Part shown: positions 1-7,178 of the stretch, in pieces
Position numbering within the stretch: position 1 is the stretch's first letter
Layout of the letters: the number at the start of each line of letters is the position of its first letter
Made by a program: the position numbers and the translations under genes
NCBI RefSeq assembly: GCF_044803115.1
Contig: NZ_CP085224.1
Coordinates: forward strand, 3,348,001-3,412,000
Length of the DNA: 64,000 nucleotides
Direction of reading: 5' to 3'
Source: Caenispirillum salinarum_A
Lineage (GTDB): Bacteria; Pseudomonadota; Alphaproteobacteria; Rhodospirillales; Rhodospirillaceae
Notes under the pieces: model-generated
What the model was told of the DNA's origin: nothing
Seen by the model: the letters and a program-made list of their open reading frames with translations, nothing else
Database searches by the model: none

Positions 1-524
1 AGGGCCAGCACCGCCTCGCGCATGGTGCCGTAGCGCACCGCGTTGGTGCCGCTCGCCCGCGTGCTCGCCATGCCGCCGATGCTGGCGTCCGCGCCGGGAT
101 CGATGGGGAAGAACAGGCCCGTGTCGCGCAGGTACTCGTTGAGCTGCTTGCGCGTCACGCCGGCCTGGACGGTGACGTCCATGTCCTCCGGCCGGACCGC
201 CAGAATCTCGTTCATCTGGCTGACGTCGATGCACACCCCGCCATGAAGCGCCGCCACATGCCCCTCCAGCGAGGTGCCCGTGCCGAAGGGGATCACCGGC
301 ACCTTGCGCGCCGCGCAGGCCTTCACCACCGCCGCGACCTCTTCGGTGGAGCGGCAGAAGGCCACCGCGTCGGGGGCGGCGGGGGTGTGGTAGCTCTCGT
401 CCCGCCCATGCTGCTCGCGCACGGCGGCGGCGGTCGACAGACGCTCGCCCAGCAGGCCCTCCAGCTCGGAAATCAGCTCGGGCGGGGCGGCGCGCAGGGG
501 AACGGCGGTGTCGAGAGCAGTCAT
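1..524 (-). CDS. FAD-linked oxidase, D-lactate/glycolate oxidase type (N-terminal part only)
   Basis: The minus strand reads an open frame from an ATG at 524 that leaves the window, so only the first 174 or so residues are visible. They begin with MTALDTAVPL and contain a PCMH-type FAD-binding stretch (VIPFGTGTSLEGHV, then DVSQMNEIL and GADASIGGMASTRASGTNAVRYG), typical of the D-lactate dehydrogenase (cytochrome)/GlcD family. These flavoenzymes oxidise 2-hydroxy acids and pass electrons to the respiratory chain. The cap and C-terminal domains that decide substrate lie outside the window, so the exact substrate cannot be given. The family call is secure; D-lactate is the best guess. A repeat element begins just upstream of the start. 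Confidence 0.8.
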   Translation of the reverse strand, partial: MTALDTAVPLRAAPPELISELEGLLGERLSTAAAVREQHGRDESYHTPAAPDAVAFCRSTEEVAAVVKACAARKVPVIPFGTGTSLEGHVAALHGGVCIDVSQMNEILAVRPEDMDVTVQAGVTRKQLNEYLRDTGLFFPIDPGADASIGGMASTRASGTNAVRYGTMREAVLA

Positions 525-551
525 CGGGCTAAGTCCTTGGCGGTTGTTGTC

Positions 552-843
552 GAGGCCACCAAGACACAAAGGACACCAAGAGGGCGGAGTCAAGCGGCGG
601 GCATCCCGCAACGCCGCATGGGGCGGAGTGATGCGAGGGGGATACGATCCCCCTCGCGCTCCCGCGCAAAGTGGGCGCCTCGCCCGGTGCCAGCCGCCGC
701 GCCGCAGCCCACTCAGCGGGAGCGCGAGGCGCCGTGCGCCTCGCATCACCCCATCGCGGCGCAGCCGCGAAGCAGCCTCCCCCGCCGCCGTCCGCTGATC
801 CGCGTTATCCCGGTCTCTTGGTGTTCTTCGTGCCTTTGTGGCT
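552..843. repeat. Inverted-repeat element, copy 1
   Basis: This gene-free gap is bounded by inverted copies of a short motif: CCACCAAGACACAAAGGAC near 557-575 on the plus strand, and its relative on the minus strand near 818-842 (plus-strand TCTTGGTGTTCTTCGTGCC). The inside is rich in dyads: a perfect 10-bp stem at 633-642/648-657 with a 5-nt loop, and a perfect 9-bp stem at 724-732/736-744 with a 3-nt loop. The segments near 613-636 and 740-765 also resemble each other in inverted orientation. A related element lies at 62080-62416. No transposase or convincing coding frame is present. Confidence 0.65.
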
Positions 844-872
844 ATCCTCGCACCCCGCCAGCGGCCCTCCAC

Positions 873-1370
873 CTAACGCAAGTCCGCCTCCACCACCTCG
901 TGCCCCGTGTGCGCGATGAAGCGGCGCAGGTCCCTGGGGTCGATGACCGTCGTCGCGGCGTTGTCCAGCGGGTGGTAGCCGCAGCGGGGTTCGTCCATCA
1001 TCTCGGCGTCCAGCACCACGGTCACCCGGTTGTCACGGTCGTTCATCAGCGAGAACGGCGTCACCGAGCCCGGCGTGACCCCCAGCACCTCCAGCAGCAG
1101 GTCGGGCTTGCCGAAGGACAGGCGCTTGGAGCCGATTTTGGCGGGCAGCGTCTTCAGGTCGATGTCCCGGTCGCTGGGGCAGGTGACCAGCCACAGTTGC
1201 TTCTTGGCGTCCTTCAGGAACAGGTTCTTGCAGTGGCGGGCGGGGATGCTGTCCCATACCCCGTTGCCTTCCTCGACGGTGAAGACGGGTTCGTGCTCGT
1301 GGGTTTCATGCGCGATCCCCAGTTCGTCGAGCAGGCGCATCAGGTCATCGCGGGTGGCGTGCGGGTTCAC
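873..1370 (-). CDS. Prolyl-tRNA editing-domain protein (PrdX/YbaK family deacylase)
   Basis: This free-standing aminoacyl-tRNA deacylase resembles the ProX/PrdX (YbaK-like) editing domain, which hydrolyses mischarged tRNA such as Ala-tRNA(Pro) in the cytosol. The frame has the family features: an N-terminal helix (LMRLLDELGIAHETHEHEPVF), the conserved Lys-containing strand around HCKNLFLKDAK, and a GxxTPFSL-like stretch (GSVTPFSLMND). I chose the GTG at 1370 because AAGGA sits nine bases upstream and the resulting 165 residues match the usual family size; an ATG at 1415 would add 15 residues. It diverges from the TerB-DnaJ gene, so the two promoters share about 90 bp. Confidence 0.8.
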   Translation of the reverse strand: MNPHATRDDLMRLLDELGIAHETHEHEPVFTVEEGNGVWDSIPARHCKNLFLKDAKKQLWLVTCPSDRDIDLKTLPAKIGSKRLSFGKPDLLLEVLGVTPGSVTPFSLMNDRDNRVTVVLDAEMMDEPRCGYHPLDNAATTVIDPRDLRRFIAHTGHEVVEADLR

Positions 1371-1459
1371 GGGCGTCGATCCTTCGGCTTTTGCGCTGGT
1401 CTGTTCGCAGCGCATGGTGCAGGCTGCCGAAACACCTCGTCAAGAAGCCGGAACACGTC

Positions 1460-2260
1460 ATGAGCATCTGGGGGAAGATCATCGGCGGCGCCGCCGGCCT
1501 GTTCATGGGCGGCCCTCTGGGCGCCCTGGTGGGCGCGGCGGTGGGCCATGCCGCCTATGACCGCAACCAGTCCTCCGCCGAGGGGGAAAAGGAAAAGAGC
1601 CGCCTGTTCCACGGCGATCCGCTGTCGGGCGTGAAGGACCGGGCGCGGCAGGTGGCCTTCACGGTGGCCGTGGTCACGCTGGGCGCCAAGATGGCCAAGG
1701 CCGACGGCCATGTCAGCCGGGCGGAGGTGGACGCCTTCAAGCGCGTCTTCAACATTCCGCCGGGCGATGTGGCGACGGTGGGCCGCCTGTTCGACCAGGC
1801 CAAGCAGTCGGCGGAAGGCTTCGAGATCTATGCCCGGCAGGTGGCGTTCCTGTTCAAGGACAGCCCGCAGGTGCTGGAGGAACTGCTGGGCGCGCTGTTC
1901 CTCATCGCCCAGGCCGACGGCGAGGTGAACGCGGCGGAACTGGCATTCCTGGAGAAAGTGGCGCAGATCTTCGGCCTGCCGCCGCGCGCCTTCGAGCGCG
2001 CCCGCGCCACCCACCGCGCCGGGGAAGGCGCCCGGGCCCGCACCACCGCCTTCGACGATCCGTATGCGGTGCTCGGCTGCGCGCGCGCCGCCCCGACCGA
2101 CGAGATCAAGGCCACCCACCGGCGGCTGTTGCGCGAGAACCACCCGGACGTTCTGGTCTCTCAGGGCCTGCCGCAGGAGTTCCTGGAAATGGCCGAGGAC
2201 AAGATGAAGGCCGTCAACGCCGCCTGGGACCAGATCCAGCGCGAACGCGGGTTGAAATGA
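1460..2260 (+). CDS. TerB-DnaJ co-chaperone (DjlA-like)
   Basis: The 266-residue protein has three parts. First is a glycine-rich hydrophobic N-terminus (about residues 5-32, GGAAGLFMGGPLGALVGAA) that could insert in the membrane. Next is a TerB-like helical domain (about 50-165) with the two acidic ADGH/ADGE-type turns, and last a C-terminal J domain (about 198-262) with the HPD tripeptide near 228-230. This order is that of DjlA, an inner-membrane co-chaperone that stimulates DnaK. Unlike enterobacterial DjlA, the membrane anchor is a Gly-zipper-like segment. The ATG at 1460 begins MSIWGKIIGG; longer in-frame starts would run into the divergent neighbour. Which clients it serves is not evident. 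Confidence 0.85.
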   Translation: MSIWGKIIGGAAGLFMGGPLGALVGAAVGHAAYDRNQSSAEGEKEKSRLFHGDPLSGVKDRARQVAFTVAVVTLGAKMAKADGHVSRAEVDAFKRVFNIPPGDVATVGRLFDQAKQSAEGFEIYARQVAFLFKDSPQVLEELLGALFLIAQADGEVNAAELAFLEKVAQIFGLPPRAFERARATHRAGEGARARTTAFDDPYAVLGCARAAPTDEIKATHRRLLRENHPDVLVSQGLPQEFLEMAEDKMKAVNAAWDQIQRERGLK

Positions 2261-2314
2261 TCCGCCGCGGGCGCCACGGCGTTACCGGTCATTCGCATTG
2301 ATGGAGAGACTCTC

Positions 2315-2536
2315 ATGCGCATCCGCTTCACGACGCTCGCCGCGCCCGCCGCCGCTGCCCTGATGCTGGCGGCCTGCTCGCCGGCCGCTCATCAACAGGC
2401 CGATGTGCGCGGCACCGCCGGTCCGCCGGGCAGCATCGAGACCCGTGACACCTGGGCGCCGGGCTACCAGTACGACGTCGACGAAGGAAAGTACTACCGC
2501 ATCCGCCCGGCCAGCGAGGCGCCCGCGGAAGAGTAG
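2315..2536 (+). CDS. Small lipoprotein, unknown function
   Basis: This 73-residue protein has a short basic N-terminus (MRIRF), a hydrophobic Ala/Leu segment and a lipobox (LAAC, Cys about residue 22), so it should be a lipid-anchored envelope protein. The mature part is hydrophilic and ends with acidic residues (EAPAEE); a tyrosine-rich YQYDVDEGKYYRIR stretch is its only distinctive patch. A GGAGAG ribosome-binding site lies about 9 bases before the ATG. I do not recognise a family. A second small lipoprotein gene follows about 200 bp downstream on the same strand. Confidence 0.6.
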   Translation: MRIRFTTLAAPAAAALMLAACSPAAHQQADVRGTAGPPGSIETRDTWAPGYQYDVDEGKYYRIRPASEAPAEE

Positions 2537-2731
2537 CCCCGCGCGGTGCAACCAAGGGGACGGGACCGGCTGTCGGAATTCGCCGGACAGCCACTTTCGG
2601 GACCATTCGGCCCGGAATCGGGACAGGCTGCGCCACCGCGGCCGCGCGTCGCCGTTTCGTCAGTGTCCGTCACGAGAAAAGCGCGACCGCCCACACAGGC
2701 CGCGTGCAACCCCATGCAAGGAGGGCTTGCC

Positions 2732-2887
2732 ATGCGCTTCCTGACGACGACGACCGCTCTACTGTTCTCGGGCCTGATGCTCGCATCCTGCACCGGTTTC
2801 GACGATCGAACGACCGGCGCTATCGGGACCGCTCCGCCGCCGCAGGCGGCCGAGACGGTGGAGGATGACGACGCGGTCCGGTACTGA
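2732..2887 (+). CDS. Very small lipoprotein, unknown function
   Basis: This 51-residue protein has a lipoprotein signal (MRFLTTTTALLFSGLMLASC, Cys at residue 20) and a short acidic tail (ETVEDDDAVRY). A longer in-frame reading from 2546 is possible, but AGGAGGG seven bases before the ATG at 2732 and the signal peptide that starts there fix this start. The size and layout recall entericidin-like or other tiny envelope lipoproteins, but no family-specific motif is visible. A clear terminator follows at 2934-2964. Confidence 0.55.
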   Translation: MRFLTTTTALLFSGLMLASCTGFDDRTTGAIGTAPPPQAAETVEDDDAVRY

Positions 2888-2933
2888 CATTCCCCGCCTG
2901 CGTGCACCCGCGCGCATCTTCGGCAAACAGGAT

Positions 2934-2964
2934 GGGCCGGGACAGCTGTTCCGGCCCGCCTTTT
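2934..2964 (+). terminator. Rho-independent terminator after the small lipoprotein gene
   Basis: GGGCCGG (2934-2940) pairs with CCGGCCC (2951-2957). The intervening GACAGCTGTT is itself nearly self-complementary, so almost the whole hairpin can pair. It is followed by GCCTTTT. Confidence 0.7.
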
Positions 2965-3087
2965 CGTCTGCGGCCGCTCAAGCGGCCCCACCGCCACGGC
3001 CTGAATGTCACTCGACACGTCGCGGCGCCCCGCGCACCGTATGGACGCTTCGTTCACCTCTTTCTCCAGCCGTGAAAGCCTTTTCCC

Positions 3088-3996
3088 GTGCCGACGCGCG
3101 ACCTGCTGCTCGGCCTCATGGTGGTGTTGCTGTGGGGCTTCAACATTGTCACCGCCAAGTGGGGCGTGGCGGCCATTCCGCCGCTGTTCTTCACGGCGCT
3201 GCGGTTTGCGGCCGTGGCGGTGCTGGTGGTGCCCTTCTTTCCCCTGCCCCGCAGCGCATGGCGGCCGATCCTCATCCTGTCGGTGACCTTCGGGACCGGC
3301 GGCTTCGGGCTGATGTTCACGTCGTTCACGCTGCTGGAGGGCTCCACGGCGGCCATCGTGCAGCAACTGGTCGTGCCGTTCTCCGTCATCGTCGGCATCG
3401 TCGCCCTGGGCGAGCGGCCGGGCTGGCGGCGGCTGTCGGGCATCGGCCTGGCGCTGGCGGGCATCGTGCTGATCGCCGGCGAGCCCGGCCGCGCACCACT
3501 GGCCGGCATGCTGCTCATGGCGGGATCGGCGGCGTCCACGGCCATCGGCAACCTCTACCTCAAGAAGCTGACCATGCTGCCGCCGCTGGGAGTGGTGGGC
3601 TGGATGTCGCTGCTGGCCGTGCCACAACTGGCGGTCCTGTCGCTGCTGCTGGAGGATGGGCAGGTGGCAGCCCTTGGCCAGGCGGACGGGCGTGTCTGGC
3701 TGTCGCTGCTGTATACGGTGATCGCCGCCTCCATCATCGCCCATAGCCTCTGGGCCGGTCTGGTGCGCCGGCACGAGCTGAGCCGCATCGTTCCCTTCGC
3801 CCTGCTGGCGCCGGTGACGAGCGTGCTGTGCGCCACCGCCTTCCTGGGCGAACCGTTGACGCCGCTGAAGGTGGTCGGCGGCCTGGTGACCATGGCCGGC
3901 GTGGCGGTCATCCAGCTGCGCCAGGCGACGCGCGCACCCAACCGCCCAGCCATCGAGACCCCGGCCGAGACCGCCACTCCCGGCGGCGCGCCCTGA
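3088..3996 (+). CDS. EamA/DMT-family transporter (first of a tandem pair)
   Basis: This 302-residue integral membrane protein has about ten hydrophobic segments in two EamA repeats, as in RhaT/YdcZ-type drug/metabolite transporters of the inner membrane. It opens with the family-typical LLLGLMVVLLWGFNIVTAK and ends repeat 2 with LLAPVTSVLCATAFLGEPLTP. The start is a GTG (MPTRDLLLG); no ATG gives the first helix intact. The next gene, ten bases on, encodes a close paralog, so the pair probably arose by duplication and may work as separate exporters or as a heteromer. The substrate cannot be predicted; amino acids or metabolites are typical for the family. Confidence 0.85.
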   Translation: MPTRDLLLGLMVVLLWGFNIVTAKWGVAAIPPLFFTALRFAAVAVLVVPFFPLPRSAWRPILILSVTFGTGGFGLMFTSFTLLEGSTAAIVQQLVVPFSVIVGIVALGERPGWRRLSGIGLALAGIVLIAGEPGRAPLAGMLLMAGSAASTAIGNLYLKKLTMLPPLGVVGWMSLLAVPQLAVLSLLLEDGQVAALGQADGRVWLSLLYTVIAASIIAHSLWAGLVRRHELSRIVPFALLAPVTSVLCATAFLGEPLTPLKVVGGLVTMAGVAVIQLRQATRAPNRPAIETPAETATPGGAP

Positions 3997-4006
3997 AGGA
4001 GCCTCC

Positions 4007-4891
4007 ATGCCCGCTCGCGACATCCTGCTGGCGCTGCTGGTCCAGGCCATCTGGGGCCTGAACATCGTGGTCGCCAAGGCCGGGGTGGAGGCCCTGCCGC
4101 CGCTGTTCTTCACCACGCTCCGCTTTGCGCTGGTGGCGGCGCTGGTGCTGCCGTTCTTCCGCATTCCCTGGCACGCCATGAAAGGGCTGGCGCTGCTGTC
4201 CTTCACCTTCGGCACCCTGCACTTCGGGCTGCTGTTCACGGGGCTGAGCGGCATGGGGGCGGCGGCGGCGGCCATCGTCATCCAGCTGGGGCCGCCGTTT
4301 GCGGTGCTGCTGGGCGTGCTGATGTTCAAGGAGAAACTTGGGCCCAAGCGCATCGTCGGCACGGTGCTGGCGTTCTCCGGCGTCGTGCTGCTGGCCGGCG
4401 AGCCCACCGTGCCGAGCCTTGTGCCGCTGGTGCTGATGGTGTTCGCCGCCTTCGGCTGGGCGCTGTCCAACGTGGTGGTCAAGCGCCTGCCCGAGGTGAA
4501 CCCGGTGCTCATGACCGGCTGGCTGAGCGCCATGGCGGTGCCGCAGGTGGGTCTCTTGTCGCTGCTGCTGGAGGACGGGCAGATCCCGGCGCTGATCTCT
4601 GCCGACTGGCGGGGCTGGGGGGCGATCGTCTACACTGCGGCCGGCGCGTCGATCGTCGCCCATTCCCTGTGGTACGGGCTGGTGCGCCGGCACGAGATGG
4701 GACAGGTGGCGCCCTTCGGCCTGCTGGCGCCGGTCATCGGCATCGTTGCGGCGGTTCTGCTGCTGGGCGAGCCGCTGACCTGGCAGAAGCTGGCCGGCGG
4801 GACGATCACCATGGTCGGCGTCGCGATCATTCAGTTGCGGTGGGCGCGTCTGAAACGCCGCCCGCCCGAGGAAGTGGGGAGCCCGACGTAA
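4007..4891 (+). CDS. EamA/DMT-family transporter (second of a tandem pair)
   Basis: This 294-residue paralog of the preceding protein matches it from start to end: MPARDILLALLVQAIWGLNIVVAK aligns with the first copy, as do FTFGTLHFGLLFTG and the SLLLEDGQIPAL loop. Two EamA repeats with about ten membrane segments are visible. AAGGAG precedes the ATG at 4007, and the gene starts ten bases after its partner stops, so both are probably on one mRNA. The amidase gene starts two bases after its stop and seems to belong to the same transcript. An inner-membrane exporter or importer of small metabolites is likely, with unknown substrate. Confidence 0.85.
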   Translation: MPARDILLALLVQAIWGLNIVVAKAGVEALPPLFFTTLRFALVAALVLPFFRIPWHAMKGLALLSFTFGTLHFGLLFTGLSGMGAAAAAIVIQLGPPFAVLLGVLMFKEKLGPKRIVGTVLAFSGVVLLAGEPTVPSLVPLVLMVFAAFGWALSNVVVKRLPEVNPVLMTGWLSAMAVPQVGLLSLLLEDGQIPALISADWRGWGAIVYTAAGASIVAHSLWYGLVRRHEMGQVAPFGLLAPVIGIVAAVLLLGEPLTWQKLAGGTITMVGVAIIQLRWARLKRRPPEEVGSPT

Positions 4892-4893
4892 CC

Positions 4894-5637
4894 ATGCTCA
4901 AGCCTGTCCGCCATGCCCGGTCGCCCAACCACGGCCCGCGCGAGAAGTCGCAGCCGGTGGACATGCTGGTGCTGCACTACACCGGCATGAAAAGCGCCCA
5001 GGAGGCGTTGCAGCGCCTGTGCGACGAGGCCAGCTCCGTCTCCGCCCATTACCTGATCGAGGAAGACGGCACCGTCCACGCCCTGGTGCCGGAGAACCGC
5101 CGCGCCTGGCATGCCGGCGTCTCCAGCTGGCGCGGGCGCACCGACGTCAACAGCCGCTCCATCGGGATCGAGCTGGTGAACCCCGGCCACGAATTCGGCT
5201 ACCGCCCCTTTCCCGAGCCGCAGATGACCGCCCTGATCGCGCTGTGTCAGGCGGTGCTGGCGCGCCACCCCATCCCCGCCCGCAACGTGGTCGGCCACGC
5301 CGATGTGGCGCCCCTGCGGAAGGAGGACCCGGGAGAGTTGTTCGACTGGAAGCGCCTGGCGGCCGAGGGCATCGGCCTGTGGCCCGGCGAGGTGGAGGCC
5401 TTTCCGACCGAGCAGCCGCCGTCCATCGCCGCGGTGCAGGAGGCGTTGACCGCCATCGGCTATGCCGCCCCCCGCTCGGGCGCCCTGGACGAGGCCACCG
5501 CCAAGGCCCTGGTCGCCTTCCAGCGCCACTTCCGCCCGGCGGACCTGTCGGGAGTCCCCGACGCCGAGACCTGGGCCATGCTCAAGGCCGTGCGGACCGC
5601 CGCCGACGCCGACCGCGCCCATCAGCTCGAGGACTGA
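4894..5637 (+). CDS. N-acetylmuramoyl-L-alanine amidase with peptidoglycan-binding domain (AmpD/AmiD-like)
   Basis: The 247-residue protein has an N-terminal amidase_2 domain (about residues 15-160) with zinc-ligand-type residues in VLHYTGM, WHAGVSSW and VGHADVAP, followed by a PG_binding_1 module (about 172-235). This arrangement cleaves the bond between MurNAc and L-Ala in anhydromuropeptides or murein, for recycling. No signal peptide is seen, so it is more AmpD-like in location although the extra domain resembles AmiD; cytosolic recycling is the likelier role. Its ATG lies two bases after the transporter stop codon. Specificity for anhydro- over intact muropeptides cannot be told from the sequence. 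Confidence 0.85.
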   Translation: MLKPVRHARSPNHGPREKSQPVDMLVLHYTGMKSAQEALQRLCDEASSVSAHYLIEEDGTVHALVPENRRAWHAGVSSWRGRTDVNSRSIGIELVNPGHEFGYRPFPEPQMTALIALCQAVLARHPIPARNVVGHADVAPLRKEDPGELFDWKRLAAEGIGLWPGEVEAFPTEQPPSIAAVQEALTAIGYAAPRSGALDEATAKALVAFQRHFRPADLSGVPDAETWAMLKAVRTAADADRAHQLED

Positions 5638-5656
5638 CCGGCGGCGGGGTTGGTCC

Positions 5657-5684
5657 TTGACGGACCGGGCTCATGCTCTATTTT
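5657..5684 (+). promoter_or_regulatory. Promoter of the RNase P RNA gene
   Basis: TTGACG (5657-5662) and TATTTT (5679-5684) are 16 bases apart, a good sigma-70-type pair. The expected start, about seven bases downstream, coincides with the first paired base of the RNase P RNA at 5692. Confidence 0.65.
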
Positions 5685-5691
5685 CCCTGGC

Positions 5692-6107
<416 letters not shown>

Positions 6108-6133
6108 TTTATCCCGTGCCTCCTGGTCCCGCA

Positions 6134-6279
6134 TGGGACGGCATGGGTCGCGCCGGCTCTGTCGTCATCCACCGGCCATACACGATCTCCCACAATTTTT
6201 TCCACATGCGCGTCCGGCGCATGGCCGGCATGGGTCGGGCATGGGATGGCATGGGAAACCGTCTTGGGACAGCATGGGA
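6134..6279 (+). promoter_or_regulatory. Candidate MraZ-binding box array
   Basis: Two groups of TGGGN boxes occur here. The first is TGGGA at 6134 and TGGGT at 6144, exactly 10 bases apart. The second is TGGGT at 6231, then TGGGA at 6242, 6252, 6265 and 6275, with 10-base phasing for 6242/6252 and 6265/6275. This matches the TGGGN-N5-TGGGN direct repeats bound by E. coli MraZ. The boxes lie 0.4-0.57 kb before mraZ, further upstream than usual, just after rnpB. Confidence 0.55.
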
Positions 6280-6505
6280 CAGCCCCTCAAACCAGCGGGT
6301 TCCCGGGCTTTCAAGAGGTGTTTCGGCACCCGCCGGAGCGCTGGCAGGGCTGCTTCGGGCCGTAGGCTCCATGCCGCACCCAAATCACGGCTCCACACTT
6401 CCCCACAGACTTATCCACAGGAACATCTGCCGAACAGTATTCGGGCGGACTTTTCCGACTCGTTGGAAACTCTTATGTTGACGCGACCATCAGACCTGTG
6501 GACAA
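6198..6505. promoter_or_regulatory. Cluster of DnaA-box-like 9-mers
   Basis: A perfect consensus box TTATCCACA lies at 6411-6419. Near matches are TTTTCCACA at 6198-6206, TTCCCCACA at 6399-6407 and, on the minus strand, TTGTCCACA (plus-strand TGTGGACAA) at 6497-6505. They may let DnaA influence the division operon. There is no AT-rich unwinding region, so a replication origin is less likely. Confidence 0.4.
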
Positions 6506-6578
6506 CTACTTTCGGCCCTGTCAGTGAAACCCGTCACACCCCTAGGTACAGGGGCTTGTGGTTACTCCCGGCGTGTCG

Positions 6579-6607
6579 TTGACACCCATGATTTCCCATG
6601 CGATACC
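6579..6607 (+). promoter_or_regulatory. Candidate promoter of the mraZ (dcw) operon
   Basis: A perfect TTGACA (-35, 6579-6584) is followed after 17 bases by GATACC (6602-6607), a weak -10. Transcription would start near 6614 and give a leader of about 88 nt. No other comparably placed -35/-10 pair was found in the 600-bp gap. Confidence 0.5.
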
Positions 6608-6632
6608 ATGACGAACCAATGGGCGATCGCTG

Positions 6633-6666
6633 GCGATTCCGCCATGCCCAGGCATCGCGGAATCGC
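6633..6666. promoter_or_regulatory. Palindrome in the mraZ leader with two GANTC sites
   Basis: Arms 6633-6648 and 6651-6666 pair over 16 bases with one mismatch and a 2-base loop. Each arm holds a GANTC sequence (GATTC 6635-6639, GAATC 6660-6664), the CcrM methylation motif of alphaproteobacteria. It could be a protein operator or an RNA hairpin just ahead of the mraZ ribosome-binding site. Confidence 0.55.
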
Positions 6667-6701
6667 TTCGGTCACAACGGGGAAATCACGGGGGGCGCGC
6701 A

Positions 6702-7178
6702 ATGCTCGCGCTGTTCACGGGCACCCATACGAACAAGGTCGACAAGAAGGGCCGCGTCAGCGTTCCGGCGCCCTTTCGCGCGACCTTGTCCGCGCAGGGG
6801 TTCGAGGGCGCCTGGCTGTTCCCCAACTTCACCGGCGCCCGGTGCATCGAGGGCTGCGGCGCCGAATTCATGAAGAAGCTGGCGGCGAAGATCGAGGAAA
6901 GCGCTGATCCGTTTTCCGAGACCGAGGACGACTACACGTCGCTTGTGTTCGCCGAGAGCCAGCAGGTCGCCTTCGACCCAGAGGGCCGCATCATCATTCC
7001 CAAGACGTTCATGGAATTCGCCGGCATCACCGAGCGCGCGTCCTTCGTCGGCACCGCCAACCGCTTCCAGATCTGGGAGCCCGAGGCGCGCGAGGCCTAC
7101 ATGGCGGAGAAGCGCGCCGCCCGCGCGAAGACGCCGCCGCGCCTGTCCGCCCGCCCGGCCGAGGGAGGCATGGCATGA
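6702..7178 (+). CDS. mraZ: Transcriptional regulator MraZ
   Basis: MraZ is a DNA-binding regulator of the division/cell-wall operon and is conserved as its first gene. The 158-residue frame contains two AbrB-like MraZ halves: residues about 1-60 begin LFTGTHTNKVDKKGRVSVPAPFR, and about 80-140 contain VAFDPEGRIIIPKTFMEFAG. Both carry the D-x-K/E-GR-ixxP signature that forms the ring-shaped DNA-binding fold. The ATG at 6702 gives the expected N-terminus. Its likely targets, TGGGN repeats, lie upstream at 6134-6279, so autoregulation is plausible. Its stop codon overlaps the rsmH start by four bases (ATGA). Confidence 0.95.
   Translation: MLALFTGTHTNKVDKKGRVSVPAPFRATLSAQGFEGAWLFPNFTGARCIEGCGAEFMKKLAAKIEESADPFSETEDDYTSLVFAESQQVAFDPEGRIIIPKTFMEFAGITERASFVGTANRFQIWEPEAREAYMAEKRAARAKTPPRLSARPAEGGMA

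Noticed and set aside
243..1463. A 406-codon plus-strand frame across the start of the window
   Set aside because: It is antisense to the FAD oxidase and the tRNA deacylase and covers the repeat element; the product is Arg/Gly/His-rich without any domain, as expected for a shadow frame at high GC.
2494..4533. A 679-codon minus-strand frame across the small lipoprotein and transporter genes
   Set aside because: The product is low-complexity and antisense to two recognisable EamA transporters; no start signal or domain supports it.
6121..6290. CRISPR-like array from the repeated CATGGGA words
   Set aside because: The repeats are only 5-7 bases with irregular 10-13 base spacing; this fits protein-binding boxes, and there are no cas genes.
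6108..6701. Replication origin in the gap upstream of mraZ
   Set aside because: There are DnaA-like boxes, but no AT-rich unwinding region, no dnaA, hemE or parAB genes nearby, and the gap is explained by rnpB and dcw control signals.
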